DNA of 26,320 nt from Pseudomonadota bacterium (GTDB taxonomy: Bacteria; Bdellovibrionota_B; Oligoflexia; Oligoflexales; JAPPIL01): NCBI GenBank assembly GCA_028877195.1, contig JAPPIL010000184.1, positions 1-26,320 of the forward strand. Reading direction: 5' to 3'. The notes below the pieces were generated by a model, which saw nothing but the letters and a program-made list of their open reading frames with translations, did no database searches and was not told where the DNA came from. Positions 1-8,483 of this stretch are shown here, in pieces; within the stretch, counting starts at the first letter, position 1, and each line of letters starts with the position of its first letter. The translations under genes and the position numbers were made by a program.

Positions 1-129
1 GCGGAAGGACTGCGAGCTATCGCCCTCAACGGCTTGTCCATCACCGCTTTGCTCCCACAAATTTTCCTGCTGATAGTTTACACCCTTGTCGCGACACTCG
101 TCGCTAAAAGCCTGTTTCGCTGGCATTAA
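1..129 (+). CDS. ABC-2 type transporter permease, C-terminal fragment
   Basis: Frame 1 is open from the window edge to the TAA at 127-129 and gives 42 residues. The fragment carries one hydrophobic segment (ALLPQIFLLIVYTLVATLVA) followed by the basic tail KSLFRWH. A last transmembrane helix with a short basic cytoplasmic tail is typical of ABC-2 permeases. The start and most of the protein lie upstream of the window. It precedes another ABC export operon after a 329-base gap, so it may belong to a separate transporter. The family call rests only on the tail and could be another membrane protein. Confidence 0.5.
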   Translation, partial: AEGLRAIALNGLSITALLPQIFLLIVYTLVATLVAKSLFRWH

Positions 130-458
130 CTGGATTTTTTTTATGCGGAGGTCATTGCCATCATCTTTCTTAAACATAATAGACAAGAGCATGATTATTT
201 TTGTAAAATCTTTGGCGGTTGATTTGGAAGCGATGGCAAGCACCAGATAAACATGTGCGTAATCTGCCAACCCTTGAGAGAAACACGTATGCTTGAGACA
301 AGAAACTACTTAAGAAGGGGGTGCAGGGGGAGTCTAGATGTTGAAGAACACCCCTATGCCGATACTCACCCTGAAACGAACAGTCATCTGGGTAGTCGTA
401 TGCATCACACCAAAGCAAGTCTTATACACCAACTCTGTATCTACATAAGGAATTTTCC
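130..458. other. Intergenic region without a supported gene
   Basis: This 329-base gap follows the ABC-2 permease tail and precedes the GldA-like gene. A T-run sits at about 136-143 just after the stop, but I see no convincing stem before it, so I do not call a terminator. Short open frames on both strands are Cys/His/Arg-rich, lack ribosome binding sites and look like chance frames. The promoter of the downstream operon should lie here, but I could not single out a convincing -35/-10 pair. Confidence 0.5.
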
Positions 459-1376
459 GTGCTCGAAATAAACTCTTTAGCAAAGTCATTCGGTGGTGTT
501 CAGGTTCTCAACGACATTAGTTTTAAGGTTGAAGAGGGGCAGATTGTCGGCTTTCTCGGTGCTAATGGTGCTGGCAAGACGACAACGATGGACATCCTGT
601 GCGGTTGTTCGGGTGCTGATCGTGGCGAGGTAAAAATCTTTGGTCATGACATCACCGCTGAACCGTTGGCAGCGAAGGCAAAGCTTGGCTATTTACCTGA
701 CATCCCGCCTCTACATACCGAGATGGTGGTGCGTGAATTTATCGTCTTTGCTGCTAAATTGCATGGTTTGCGAGGCGATAAGATTGCTACTCGTGTTGCT
801 GAAGTTTTGAGCAAATTAGAACTCCACAGTGTTGAGCATCGTATCATCGGAAATCTCTCGAAAGGTTATCGGCAACGAGTTGCTCTCGCACAAGCATTGG
901 TGCATGACCCTAAAGTCCTCGTATTAGACGAGCCGACCGAAGGTCTTGACCCTAATCAAATCGTTCATATCCGTGAGTTGATCAAATCACTCGCAGGTCA
1001 GCATACGATTATCTTGAGTTCACACATTCTTTCAGAAGTTGAGCAAGTATGTGAGAAGATAATCATCATTCACAAAGGCACAATCGTGCGTGAAGGCACG
1101 TATCACAATCTCGTTGAAGAGATGGAATCCGAGCGTTCATATATTTTGCGAGTTGAGCGCAACGCTGCCAAGCTTGTATCAGAGTTGGAGGGAGTCGATG
1201 GTATCGCAGTGCCGCGGCTAGAATCTAATACGATTAGTTTTGCATTGCGTCAGGGCGCAGCAGCCGACACCACCGATAAGGTTGCCCGCAAGGTGCTCGA
1301 TGGTGGGTTTGGTTTGCGCGAACTAGCACTGAAAGCAAAAACGTTAGAAGATGTTTTCTTTCAAGTTACGAAATAA
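459..1376 (+). CDS. ABC transporter ATP-binding protein, GldA-like
   Basis: The protein is a 305-residue cytoplasmic ATPase subunit that powers the ABC-2 permease encoded next. It has Walker A GANGAGKT at residues 34-41, the signature LSKGYRQR at 133-140, Walker B VLVLDEPTEGLDP at about 153-165 and the switch histidine in SSHI at 189. About 90 residues follow the ATPase core, as in GldA and related exporters. The start is GTG at 459, preceded by TAAGGA at 445-450. It is first in a co-directional run with the permease, GldG-like and DUF4340 proteins, the usual gene set of this uncharacterised ABC system. The gliding name is by homology only. The transported substrate is unknown. Confidence 0.9.
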   Translation: MLEINSLAKSFGGVQVLNDISFKVEEGQIVGFLGANGAGKTTTMDILCGCSGADRGEVKIFGHDITAEPLAAKAKLGYLPDIPPLHTEMVVREFIVFAAKLHGLRGDKIATRVAEVLSKLELHSVEHRIIGNLSKGYRQRVALAQALVHDPKVLVLDEPTEGLDPNQIVHIRELIKSLAGQHTIILSSHILSEVEQVCEKIIIIHKGTIVREGTYHNLVEEMESERSYILRVERNAAKLVSELEGVDGIAVPRLESNTISFALRQGAAADTTDKVARKVLDGGFGLRELALKAKTLEDVFFQVTK

Positions 1377-1387
1377 GGAGATCCTAA

Positions 1388-2164
1388 ATGCGACCTAGCT
1401 TTGCCGTTACTTGGACGATAGCACGGCGAGATTTTGTCAGCTTTTTTTCATCACCAAAAGGGATGGCGATATTCTTTTTCTTTCTCATTTTTATGGGTTT
1501 TTTCTTCCATAGCTTCCTTGAGAGTTTCATCAACATGCAGCAGCGTGCACCTGCGATGGGTGGGCATGCCCCGCAGCTTGAGCAACTGTTTCGAGCACTT
1601 TTCAACAACACTCACTTTATCTTGCTATTGATCATCCCCGCGGTAACGATGGCTTCGTTTGCGGAAGAAAACAAAAGCCACTCTATTCGGTTGTTGCTAA
1701 CTGCTCCGATTAGACCAATCTCCATTGTGCTGGGAAAATATCTGGCGGCATTGATGGTGATGTCATTAGTGCTATTATCTTCAATGGTCATCGTGCTCTT
1801 CACAGCCAAGTATGGCAACCCCGACATCGGCGTGCTGCTATCTGGTTATCTGGGCTTACTTTTTCTGATTAGCACCCAGTTGGCGATCGGCATTTGGATT
1901 TCGTCGATGACCAAGAATCAATTTTTAGCCTTCATGTTCACGATGCTAGTGCTGTTTTTGCTGTTAATTTTAAATTGGATTGCCCAGACCCTTTCGGGCG
2001 GCGGGATGATGGAAGACTTGCTCATGTATCTTGCTTTCTGGGGACACTTGGAGAACATGGTCAAGGGTTTGATAACGGTGAAAGACGTGGCTTACTTTGT
2101 CTGTCTCACTTCGGTCTTTTTATTCTTTACTAATGTTGTATTAGACTCAAGGCGGTGGAGATAA
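1388..2164 (+). CDS. ABC-2 type permease, GldF-like
   Basis: The protein is a 258-residue integral membrane permease. Hydrophobic segments occur near residues 25-45, 75-95, 115-140, 145-170, 180-205 and 230-250, consistent with six helices. The motif FAEENKSHSIRLLLTAPIRP, between the second and third segments, is the coupling-helix region typical of ABC-2 permeases. The ATG at 1388 has the strong ribosome binding site AAGGAG at 1375-1380, which overlaps the stop of the upstream ATPase. It should form the membrane channel with the ATPase and the GldG-like protein. The substrate is unknown. Confidence 0.88.
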   Translation: MRPSFAVTWTIARRDFVSFFSSPKGMAIFFFFLIFMGFFFHSFLESFINMQQRAPAMGGHAPQLEQLFRALFNNTHFILLLIIPAVTMASFAEENKSHSIRLLLTAPIRPISIVLGKYLAALMVMSLVLLSSMVIVLFTAKYGNPDIGVLLSGYLGLLFLISTQLAIGIWISSMTKNQFLAFMFTMLVLFLLLILNWIAQTLSGGGMMEDLLMYLAFWGHLENMVKGLITVKDVAYFVCLTSVFLFFTNVVLDSRRWR

Positions 2165-2165
2165 C

Positions 2166-3845
2166 ATGCGTGCCGATTTAATAATTTTACCATTTGTAGC
2201 ACTGTTTGTGGCGGCACTAGGGGCGGCGGTAAAGTCCAAGTATCCTGACATCGGTTGGATTGGCATCTCCAGTTATGTGTTAGCATTTGCGCTGATCGTT
2301 GCGTGGGTGTCATGGGACATCAAGAACTTCAAACGTTTTGTCCAACGCAAGGGGGCAAAGTTTGGCACAAGTTCTGGGATTACGGTTTTGTTGGTGTTAT
2401 TGATAGTTGTTGGGGTCGCAAATCTTTCTACGCGTCCGACTTTCAATGCGAGTGTTGATGTATCGCGTTCGGGTTCAAACACCCTTTCTGACCAATCGCT
2501 GAAGATTATCGCAAAGATCAAAGCGTCCACTGCTAATGCAGCAGCCGATCAGCAAAATCAGCAAATAAGTGCGACTGCCTACTTTCAAGACCCTGCGATG
2601 AAGACGACTTTCACTGACTTGCTTGACAAGTATCGCAACGCAGGGGCGGAACTTACCGTTGAGTATGTTGATCCCAACAAACACCCGACTCGTGCGATCG
2701 CCGACAAGCTAACGACAACGAACACGGTCATTATCCGTAGGGGGGATTTAGAGGCACGATTTGCTACCTTCACGGAAGAGAAGCTTACCAATGCATTGGT
2801 CAAGGTCTTGAAGGACAAGTCAAAGAACATCTACTTTACTTCGGGGCATGGCGAGGGAGAGTTAACGACTCGCAGTGCGGACAGCTATGACATTGTGGTG
2901 CAGGAGCTTGCGAATAACAAATACAAGTCTGAACGTCTGAACATTTTGGAGCGGGGCAGTATCCCTGACGACGCAGACCTGCTGATTATTGCGGGGCCAA
3001 AATACGACCTTCGCCAGCAAGAGATCGACTTGTTGCGTGCTTATGTGCTGCAAGGCAAAGCTTTGATGGTCATGCTTGATGCGGTAACGAAGGTCGATAA
3101 TCTAGCGGCTATGTTGGCTGAGTTTGGCATTAAAGTTGAGAATGACTTATTGCTATTGCCACCCAATGATCCGCGGGCGATGTTGCTCGGTCAAAACAAT
3201 GCGCTGGTAACGGACTTTGATGCTTATCACAGTGTTACCAAAGATTTTTCCAAGAGTTCGGCGACGACCTTGTTGATGCCGAATACGCGCTCGCTGGGCA
3301 AGATTGATGACAATAAGCATAAAATGAGCGTGCAGTTAGTGGCAAGCACTTCAAAGTCAATCGTCCGTCTCAAGGATGTTGCGAGTGAATCGGATTTACA
3401 AGCAATTGATGATGATCGTTTTGATTCGGGGCAAAGTTTCCCTGTCATCGCGGTAGCGACAGGCAAGACCAGCAAGGAAGACGACCCTCACAGCGGGCAT
3501 GGGCATGACGAGCATGATGCCGATGCAAAGGACGAGGACGACGCTGATGATGATGCCGCCAAAAAGCATAGTCAGATTAGATTGCTGGTTACGGGCAGTT
3601 CACATTTTGCTCGCAATCAGGGGACGCAGACGATGATTGAGCATCGCGACATGTTTGTGAACATGACTAATTTTATGCTTGAGGATGAGGACTTTATTTC
3701 GTTGCGTCCCAAAGATATAACCAAGAGTTCTATCGCGTTGAACACGACCATGAGTCATCTGCTGCTATTTATGATGTGTTATCTTTATCCTTGCGTGTTT
3801 CTTGGCAGTGGCATCGTTCACTGGCTGAAACGGCGGTCAATGTAG
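2166..3845 (+). CDS. GldG-like ABC auxiliary protein with a His/Asp-rich insertion
   Basis: This is a 559-residue membrane-anchored protein of the GldG/ABC_transp_aux type. It has hydrophobic segments near residues 5-22, 32-50 and 72-90, then a large soluble domain containing YFTSGHGEGEL and DADLLIIAGP, which are landmarks of this family. A C-terminal helix (LLLFMMCYLYPCVFLGSGIV) is followed by the basic tail KRRSM. It starts at ATG 2166, one base after the permease stop, with GGAG just upstream, so translation is probably coupled. Residues about 437-470 form a low-complexity stretch of His, Asp, Glu, Gly and Lys (HSGHGHDEHD and a following Asp run) that looks like an insertion. Its function is unknown. 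The family partners the GldA/F pair in envelope transport. Confidence 0.82.
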   Translation: MRADLIILPFVALFVAALGAAVKSKYPDIGWIGISSYVLAFALIVAWVSWDIKNFKRFVQRKGAKFGTSSGITVLLVLLIVVGVANLSTRPTFNASVDVSRSGSNTLSDQSLKIIAKIKASTANAAADQQNQQISATAYFQDPAMKTTFTDLLDKYRNAGAELTVEYVDPNKHPTRAIADKLTTTNTVIIRRGDLEARFATFTEEKLTNALVKVLKDKSKNIYFTSGHGEGELTTRSADSYDIVVQELANNKYKSERLNILERGSIPDDADLLIIAGPKYDLRQQEIDLLRAYVLQGKALMVMLDAVTKVDNLAAMLAEFGIKVENDLLLLPPNDPRAMLLGQNNALVTDFDAYHSVTKDFSKSSATTLLMPNTRSLGKIDDNKHKMSVQLVASTSKSIVRLKDVASESDLQAIDDDRFDSGQSFPVIAVATGKTSKEDDPHSGHGHDEHDADAKDEDDADDDAAKKHSQIRLLVTGSSHFARNQGTQTMIEHRDMFVNMTNFMLEDEDFISLRPKDITKSSIALNTTMSHLLLFMMCYLYPCVFLGSGIVHWLKRRSM

Positions 3846-3857
3846 ATAGAGCAAGCC

Positions 3858-5390
3858 ATGCAAGTTATCCAGATAATCAAGAAAATCAAAACACCGTTGA
3901 TCTTATTGCTGGTGCTGTTGGCTGTTGGTGGCGTTGCGATGTGGGATGATTGGCGCACCGAGAAGCAAGCCGAGGAAGAAAAAACCAGCAAGTCCCTTAC
4001 CAGCTTGAAAGCTGAAGAGATTACCAAGATTGTCTATCGTGATGTCGGCATAAGTTCCGAACAACAAGCAGGTGAGCAGTCGCCAAGCGCAACGAAGGGT
4101 ACTGACGATAATACTGGTGAGGCAAAGACAACCGAGCTAACGCTTGCAAAAATAGATGGGCGTTGGCGAGTTACCGCACCACTTGCTGCTCGTGCTGATA
4201 CAGCAGAGGTCGAGGATTTTATCAGGACGGTGCTTGACTATCGCTATGACCGCGTAATTTCAGACCCTTCGAGTCAAGATAACCTTGATCTGGCAGAGTA
4301 TGGGCTTGATCAACCGCGGCGCACGATTATTTTGGCAGGCGATGCTACCGACGGTGCGGCTACTAGTTTGACGTTAAGGCTAGGGGACAAGTCGCCTGTT
4401 GGGTATAGCGCTTACTTTAGCACTGATGACGGCGATGACGGCAAGGTGTATATCGGCAGTCAGTATATTCTAACTTCAACCGCCAAGAGTCTTTTTTCTT
4501 TCCGTGCTAAAGAGTTGGTGGCACTTGACCGTGAGAACATCAAGAGCATTTCTTTTTGGCATCAGGATAAAAAACATAGCTACGTCGTTGAGCGCAAGGA
4601 CAGTGAGTTTCAATTACAGCAACCTGCAGCGTTCACGACTTCGCAGAGCAAGGTGCGGGAATTTATCGACGAGTTCAATCGGGTGCGAGTCGAGAAATTT
4701 TTTGATAACCCTGCTGCCGCGCTGGTTGACAAGTTCAGCAGTGCCAAGGCATTGGTGATGACTGCTGTTTTTGAATTGAGCACAGGGGAGACGAAGAGTT
4801 TATCCTTTGTGCGTGATCGCGGCAACTTGTTGGTAGCTTTTGATGCGAGCAAGGTGGTGTTTAAAATTCCTGCGCTATTTGAAGAGACGGTTAATAACTT
4901 GAGCGCAAACTTTCGCGACCATAGGGTCTTTGCCTTTAAATCTGCGGACATTGAGCAGGTTGAGGTTGATGGCGAAATTTATCGTCATGTTGAAGGTAAG
5001 TGGTATCGCAATGCTAACGTGAACGATGATTCTGTTAAGCTTAAACTTCGCAATCCTGAAGCGTCTGCGCATACGAATATCCAAGTTTTGCTTGATGAGT
5101 GGGAGACAGCTGAAGCACTTGGGTTTGCAGCCAAGGCTGAAGCTAATGCTATCACCAGCAAGGGTGCAGCTCATAAAGTTGTATTGACTGTCCGCACCCA
5201 AGCAAGCGATGCTGAAGGCGAGCAGCCTGCCACCACTACTAGTAGCAAGCAGTTGGTGGTGATGATTTGGCAGCACGATGACGAAAAATTCTATCTCAAG
5301 CATGATGATAGCGAGGAGCTATTTATCATTGCCAAATCAATGCTCGACTCTATCGCTACTACTGACACGTCTATCTTAACCACCGAGTGA
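3858..5390 (+). CDS. DUF4340 domain protein, single-pass membrane
   Basis: This is a 510-residue protein with one N-terminal helix at about residues 11-29 (TPLILLLVLLAVGGVAMW) and a long soluble region predicted to lie outside the membrane. The pattern LAEYGLDQPRRTIIL near residues 145-160, followed by LRLGDKSPVGYSAYFS, is typical of DUF4340 proteins, which are usually encoded directly after GldG-like genes, as here. Later segments such as VYIGSQYILTS and FRAKELVALD repeat the beta-rich pattern. The ATG at 3858 lies 12 bases after the previous stop and has only a weak purine-rich site (AGAGCAAG). The role is unknown and is presumed to be in the same envelope complex. Confidence 0.8.
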   Translation: MQVIQIIKKIKTPLILLLVLLAVGGVAMWDDWRTEKQAEEEKTSKSLTSLKAEEITKIVYRDVGISSEQQAGEQSPSATKGTDDNTGEAKTTELTLAKIDGRWRVTAPLAARADTAEVEDFIRTVLDYRYDRVISDPSSQDNLDLAEYGLDQPRRTIILAGDATDGAATSLTLRLGDKSPVGYSAYFSTDDGDDGKVYIGSQYILTSTAKSLFSFRAKELVALDRENIKSISFWHQDKKHSYVVERKDSEFQLQQPAAFTTSQSKVREFIDEFNRVRVEKFFDNPAAALVDKFSSAKALVMTAVFELSTGETKSLSFVRDRGNLLVAFDASKVVFKIPALFEETVNNLSANFRDHRVFAFKSADIEQVEVDGEIYRHVEGKWYRNANVNDDSVKLKLRNPEASAHTNIQVLLDEWETAEALGFAAKAEANAITSKGAAHKVVLTVRTQASDAEGEQPATTTSSKQLVVMIWQHDDEKFYLKHDDSEELFIIAKSMLDSIATTDTSILTTE

Positions 5391-6331
5391 ACTTTTACGA
5401 CCATCTACTATGCAAGGGGCAAGATGACTACCCTGTGCCTCCTGCTATCGGTGCAGTGCGGGCAGCGGCGATCGCCAAGGTTGCGAGTCAACTTGATGAC
5501 TACCATCACTTGTATGTGTCGCCAGCTGCTGTGCCTTATAGCACTGATGGGGTAGTGAAGATTGGCACGGCAGCAAGTGTAAATGCCGCGGAGCGAGATG
5601 AATTACGGCAACGCTGTGAGTTTCTTAAGCCTTGGAAGAAGGGGCAGTTTGAGATTTTTGGTCTTGCTATCGATGGGGAGTGGCGTTCTGACTGGAAGTT
5701 TGCGCGCATGTCGCCGCACCTACAGGTGGCAGGCAAGCGGGTTGCGGACATCGGTTGCCATAACGGTTACTACATGTTGCGGCTGCTTGCTGACAAGCCA
5801 GAGTTTGTCGTTGGCTTTGAACCAAACCTGCGTTGTTACTTCACTTTTCACTTTTTACAGCAGTATATCCAAGCCGCTAATCTTTACTTTGAGCCTTTTG
5901 GGGTCGAGCATCTGCGACATTATCAAGCTTACTTTGATGTCGTGCTCTGCTGGGGTATTTTATACCATCAGCTTGACCCAGTGTCAGTGCTACGCACTAT
6001 CCACCATAGTCTTGTGCGGGGCGGTAAGGTGATAATCGACTGTCAAGGTATCGCTGGTGAGGGGGAATTTCTTTTGCTACCGCGCAAAACCTATGCTGGT
6101 GCAACTGGAACTTGGTATCTGCCTACTCGTGCGGCGTTGATGAATTGGCTACAGCGCACGAACTTTCGTAATATCAACATATTCTACGATGCCCCCTTGT
6201 CTCCTGCCGAACAGCGAGCAACAAGCTGGTCGCCAATCGCAAGCTTGCAGGATTTTCTCAACGCTGATGGCAAAACAACCATTGAAGGTTATCCAGCACC
6301 ACGACGATTTTATGTTGTGGCACAAAGGTAG
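5387..6331 (+). CDS. cmoB: tRNA U34 carboxymethyltransferase CmoB
   Basis: CmoB transfers the carboxymethyl group from carboxy-S-adenosylmethionine to 5-hydroxyuridine at tRNA position 34, giving cmo5U, which widens wobble reading. Family landmarks are KPWKKGQFEIFG at about 81-92, DGEWRSDWKF at 96-105, the SAM-type loop DIGCHNGYYM at 121-130, WGILYHQLDP near 195 and the closing TIEGYPAPRR. The length of 314 residues is normal. It starts at GTG 5387, overlapping the upstream TGA as GTGA, so it is probably translationally coupled to the DUF4340 gene. CmoA, which makes the cofactor, is not in the window. A GCHNGYY-type loop in place of the GCGSGYH of the E. coli protein marks a divergent branch. 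Confidence 0.92.
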   Translation: MNFYDHLLCKGQDDYPVPPAIGAVRAAAIAKVASQLDDYHHLYVSPAAVPYSTDGVVKIGTAASVNAAERDELRQRCEFLKPWKKGQFEIFGLAIDGEWRSDWKFARMSPHLQVAGKRVADIGCHNGYYMLRLLADKPEFVVGFEPNLRCYFTFHFLQQYIQAANLYFEPFGVEHLRHYQAYFDVVLCWGILYHQLDPVSVLRTIHHSLVRGGKVIIDCQGIAGEGEFLLLPRKTYAGATGTWYLPTRAALMNWLQRTNFRNINIFYDAPLSPAEQRATSWSPIASLQDFLNADGKTTIEGYPAPRRFYVVAQR

Positions 6332-6360
6332 GGGGGGGCAACTCCAAAACAAGATAAGCT

Positions 6361-6389
6361 TTGAAATCCTAATAGGTAGAGTGTACTCT
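6361..6389 (+). promoter_or_regulatory. Possible promoter with overlapping dyad for the R-M pair
   Basis: TTGAAA at 6361-6366 (5 of 6 to the -35 consensus) is separated by 17 bases from TACTCT at 6384-6389 (3 of 6 to the -10). The -10 lies inside the dyad AGAGT-GT-ACTCT at 6378-6389. The endonuclease ATG is at 6412, so a short leader would result. A dyad on the -10 would suit a repressor, but no controller protein gene is seen nearby. Weak -10 match, so low confidence. Confidence 0.35.
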
Positions 6390-6411
6390 GTGGTTAACTA
6401 ATTCATAAACT

Positions 6412-7134
6412 ATGGGTCATACATTTGTGTCTGATCGCAGTCCGAGCGGTATTGGTGAATTGACAGACAAGCTCACGGAACTTCGTCGTAGAGGCTATGT
6501 TTCCTCACTCCGCAAGGGCAATACAGGGATTGGCTGCACACTAGAGTCGCTGCTCGGTATCACGGAAAACAATCTCAAGCTGCCCGATTTAGGCATTGTA
6601 GAACTCAAATCACAGCGAAATATGGCTACAAACCGAGTAACGATGTTCACCTTCAATCGTGGTGTTTGGAAGCTTAAGCAGCGGGAACTGATTGAAACTT
6701 ATGGCTACATAGACACAGAAGGCCGTCCATCCTTGTACTGCACCGTTAGCGCACATCCGAACAACCAGGGACTGTTCATAAGGGTTGATCGGAGTAGGGT
6801 CAGGCTTTATCAGCTGGACAAGACACTCATTGCCGAGTGGCATGGTGAGCATCTCATCTCTGCCTTCAAGAAAAAGATGCTCGCCCTAGTGATGGTCTAT
6901 GCAGACACTCGCACTAACTCAAATGGAAAGGAAGAATTTTGGTTCAACGAAGCTTATTTATTGACACAGCCTGATACAAGCAACCTACTGGAATTGATTA
7001 GGGCAGGCTCTATCGTTGTCGATATAAGGATGCATCTGAAAGAAAGCGGGGTAGTAAGAAATCACGGCACAGGTTTCAGAATTGACCAAAAATTTATGAA
7101 ACTGTGTTTTGGCAAGCGGAAGCGGTTAGCATGA
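6412..7134 (+). CDS. Type II restriction endonuclease, MvaI/BcnI family
   Basis: This 240-residue protein looks like an MvaI/BcnI-family restriction endonuclease, related in fold to MutH. The N-terminal region has GIGCTLESLLGI at about 39-50, then LPDLGIVELKSQR at 57-69. This gives the expected acidic and lysine residues E45, D59, E64 and K66 (the D-x4-E-x-K catalytic pattern). Known members act as monomers on CCWGG (MvaI) or CCSGG (BcnI). The specificity here cannot be read from the sequence. It overlaps the methyltransferase gene by ATGA, the expected R-M partner. The ATG at 6412 has no clear Shine-Dalgarno sequence, which may keep expression low. It sits between housekeeping genes, suggesting acquisition as a small cassette. 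Confidence 0.85.
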   Translation: MGHTFVSDRSPSGIGELTDKLTELRRRGYVSSLRKGNTGIGCTLESLLGITENNLKLPDLGIVELKSQRNMATNRVTMFTFNRGVWKLKQRELIETYGYIDTEGRPSLYCTVSAHPNNQGLFIRVDRSRVRLYQLDKTLIAEWHGEHLISAFKKKMLALVMVYADTRTNSNGKEEFWFNEAYLLTQPDTSNLLELIRAGSIVVDIRMHLKESGVVRNHGTGFRIDQKFMKLCFGKRKRLA

Positions 7135-8366
7135 ACAACCCAGCCCCAAAATATCAGGACTGTGCTTGGGATTTTCGCACGGCTGACACCAAAGAATTCA
7201 CGCACTGCTTTCACGCTTACCCTGCAATGATGATCCCACAGATTGCGCGTGAGCTTTTGCGTCGATATGGGCAAAAGGGTGGCTGGCTGCTCGATCCCTA
7301 TTGCGGCACAGGCACTTCGCTAGTTGAAGCATCGTTGTTTGGCATGCACAGCGTTGGTTGTGATATCAACCCACTGGTGCGTCTCATCGCCACCAGCAAG
7401 TTAACACCTGTCTCTCTGAACACAATCGATGGCACTGTGCATAATCTGGATGCTGCCATGTCTCGTGTTAAGCGAAAAGTGCCAAGTCGAGCAGTGCCTG
7501 AAGTTACTAATCTTAATTTTTGGTTTGCAGATGATGTGATTGCACGTCTTGCCTTTCTCCGCTCTCTTATCAACGATATAAAAGACAGTGCGAGTCGCAA
7601 TTTTGCTTGGGTGGCCTTCTCTGAAACAGTGCGGGAAGCGTCATACACCCGCAAAGGTGAGTTCAAACTCTATCGCATGCCACCACAAAGTTTAGAAAAT
7701 TTCAGTCCTGATGTATTCTCTATTTTTAGTAAAAAGCTAAACCGCAATCGGCAAGGCTTGGGGCATTATCTTGGGGCGCGCAAGAAAGTTAACGCCACGG
7801 TGCTAGAAGCAAACAGTATCCAAGGCAGCTTGCCATGTCCTATGGCTAGTTATGACTTGGTAATCACTTCGCCACCTTATGGTGATTCGCAGACAACCGT
7901 TGCCTATGGGCAGTATAGTCGTTTATCCGCTGAATGGATTGGTTTGCCACATGCAAAAAAAATAGATCGCTTGGCAATGGGAGGCGGGCGCACAACGCAA
8001 AGACCACACAGCGCATCGCTAACCCCCGCTATTGAAAAAATTGCTGCTATTGATGCTAAAAGAGCCGCGCAAGTAGCAGACTTTTATGTTGATCTTGAGC
8101 ACAGCATCAACTCGGTAGCTGCCTCGCTTTCTCCACGTGCAACAGTGTGCTACGTCGTCGGCAATCGCCGCGTCAAAGGTATCACGCTGCCTACCGATGA
8201 GTTTGTTGTCTCTGCCTTCGCGATGCACGGCTTTGCGCATAAGCATACGATTGTGCGCAGTATCCCTAACAAACGCATGCCAGCCAAGAACAGCCCATCC
8301 AACATTGTCGGCAACACAGCCGCAACAATGCATCGGGAAAACATCGTCGTCTGTCAACGCAAGTGA
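7131..8366 (+). CDS. DNA methyltransferase of the R-M pair, probably N4-cytosine
   Basis: This is a 411-residue SAM-dependent DNA methyltransferase that should protect the host from the adjacent endonuclease. The SAM-binding motif DPYCGTGTS is at 55-63 and the catalytic TSPPYGDS at 246-253. An SPPY tetrad indicates amino methylation, most often N4 of cytosine. The two motifs are about 190 residues apart, so the target-recognition part probably lies between them. The preceding FHAYPAMMIPQIARELL is typical of this methyltransferase group. I choose ATG 7131 because it overlaps the endonuclease stop as ATGA. An in-frame ATG at 7104 would add nine residues inside the upstream gene. N6-adenine methylation cannot be excluded. 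Confidence 0.85.
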   Translation: MNNPAPKYQDCAWDFRTADTKEFTHCFHAYPAMMIPQIARELLRRYGQKGGWLLDPYCGTGTSLVEASLFGMHSVGCDINPLVRLIATSKLTPVSLNTIDGTVHNLDAAMSRVKRKVPSRAVPEVTNLNFWFADDVIARLAFLRSLINDIKDSASRNFAWVAFSETVREASYTRKGEFKLYRMPPQSLENFSPDVFSIFSKKLNRNRQGLGHYLGARKKVNATVLEANSIQGSLPCPMASYDLVITSPPYGDSQTTVAYGQYSRLSAEWIGLPHAKKIDRLAMGGGRTTQRPHSASLTPAIEKIAAIDAKRAAQVADFYVDLEHSINSVAASLSPRATVCYVVGNRRVKGITLPTDEFVVSAFAMHGFAHKHTIVRSIPNKRMPAKNSPSNIVGNTAATMHRENIVVCQRK

Positions 8367-8382
8367 AATGAGGGATGAGAGC

Positions 8383-8407
8383 ACGAGAGAGGGGAACGCT
8401 CTCTCGT
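8383..8407. repeat. Inverted repeat (hairpin) after the methyltransferase gene
   Basis: ACGAGAGAG at 8383-8391 is perfectly complementary to CTCTCTCGT at 8399-8407, with a 7-base loop. On the plus strand it is followed by an A-run (8410-8417), not a T-run, so it is not a canonical intrinsic terminator for the R-M genes. It lies between the methyltransferase stop and the decarboxylase start and could be an mRNA-stabilising hairpin or a protein site. Confidence 0.6.
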
Positions 8408-8483
8408 ATAAAAAAAATAGGCGTTACTTATGCAACAAAGCCTGTTGCACTGGGCTGGTCGGCTCTGCTAACCTGCTCGTCCA

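Noticed and set aside
170..418. Open reading frame of 82 residues on the minus strand
   Set aside because: No ribosome site, no recognisable motif, Cys/His/Arg-rich composition, and it lies in the expected upstream region of the GldA-like gene.
7104..7130. Upstream ATG for the methyltransferase at 7104
   Set aside because: It would run inside the endonuclease gene and lengthen the overlap, while ATG 7131 gives the usual ATGA junction.
8367..8483. Intrinsic terminator after the methyltransferase
   Set aside because: The stem is followed by an A-run on the plus strand and not by T; no terminator for the upstream genes can be called here.
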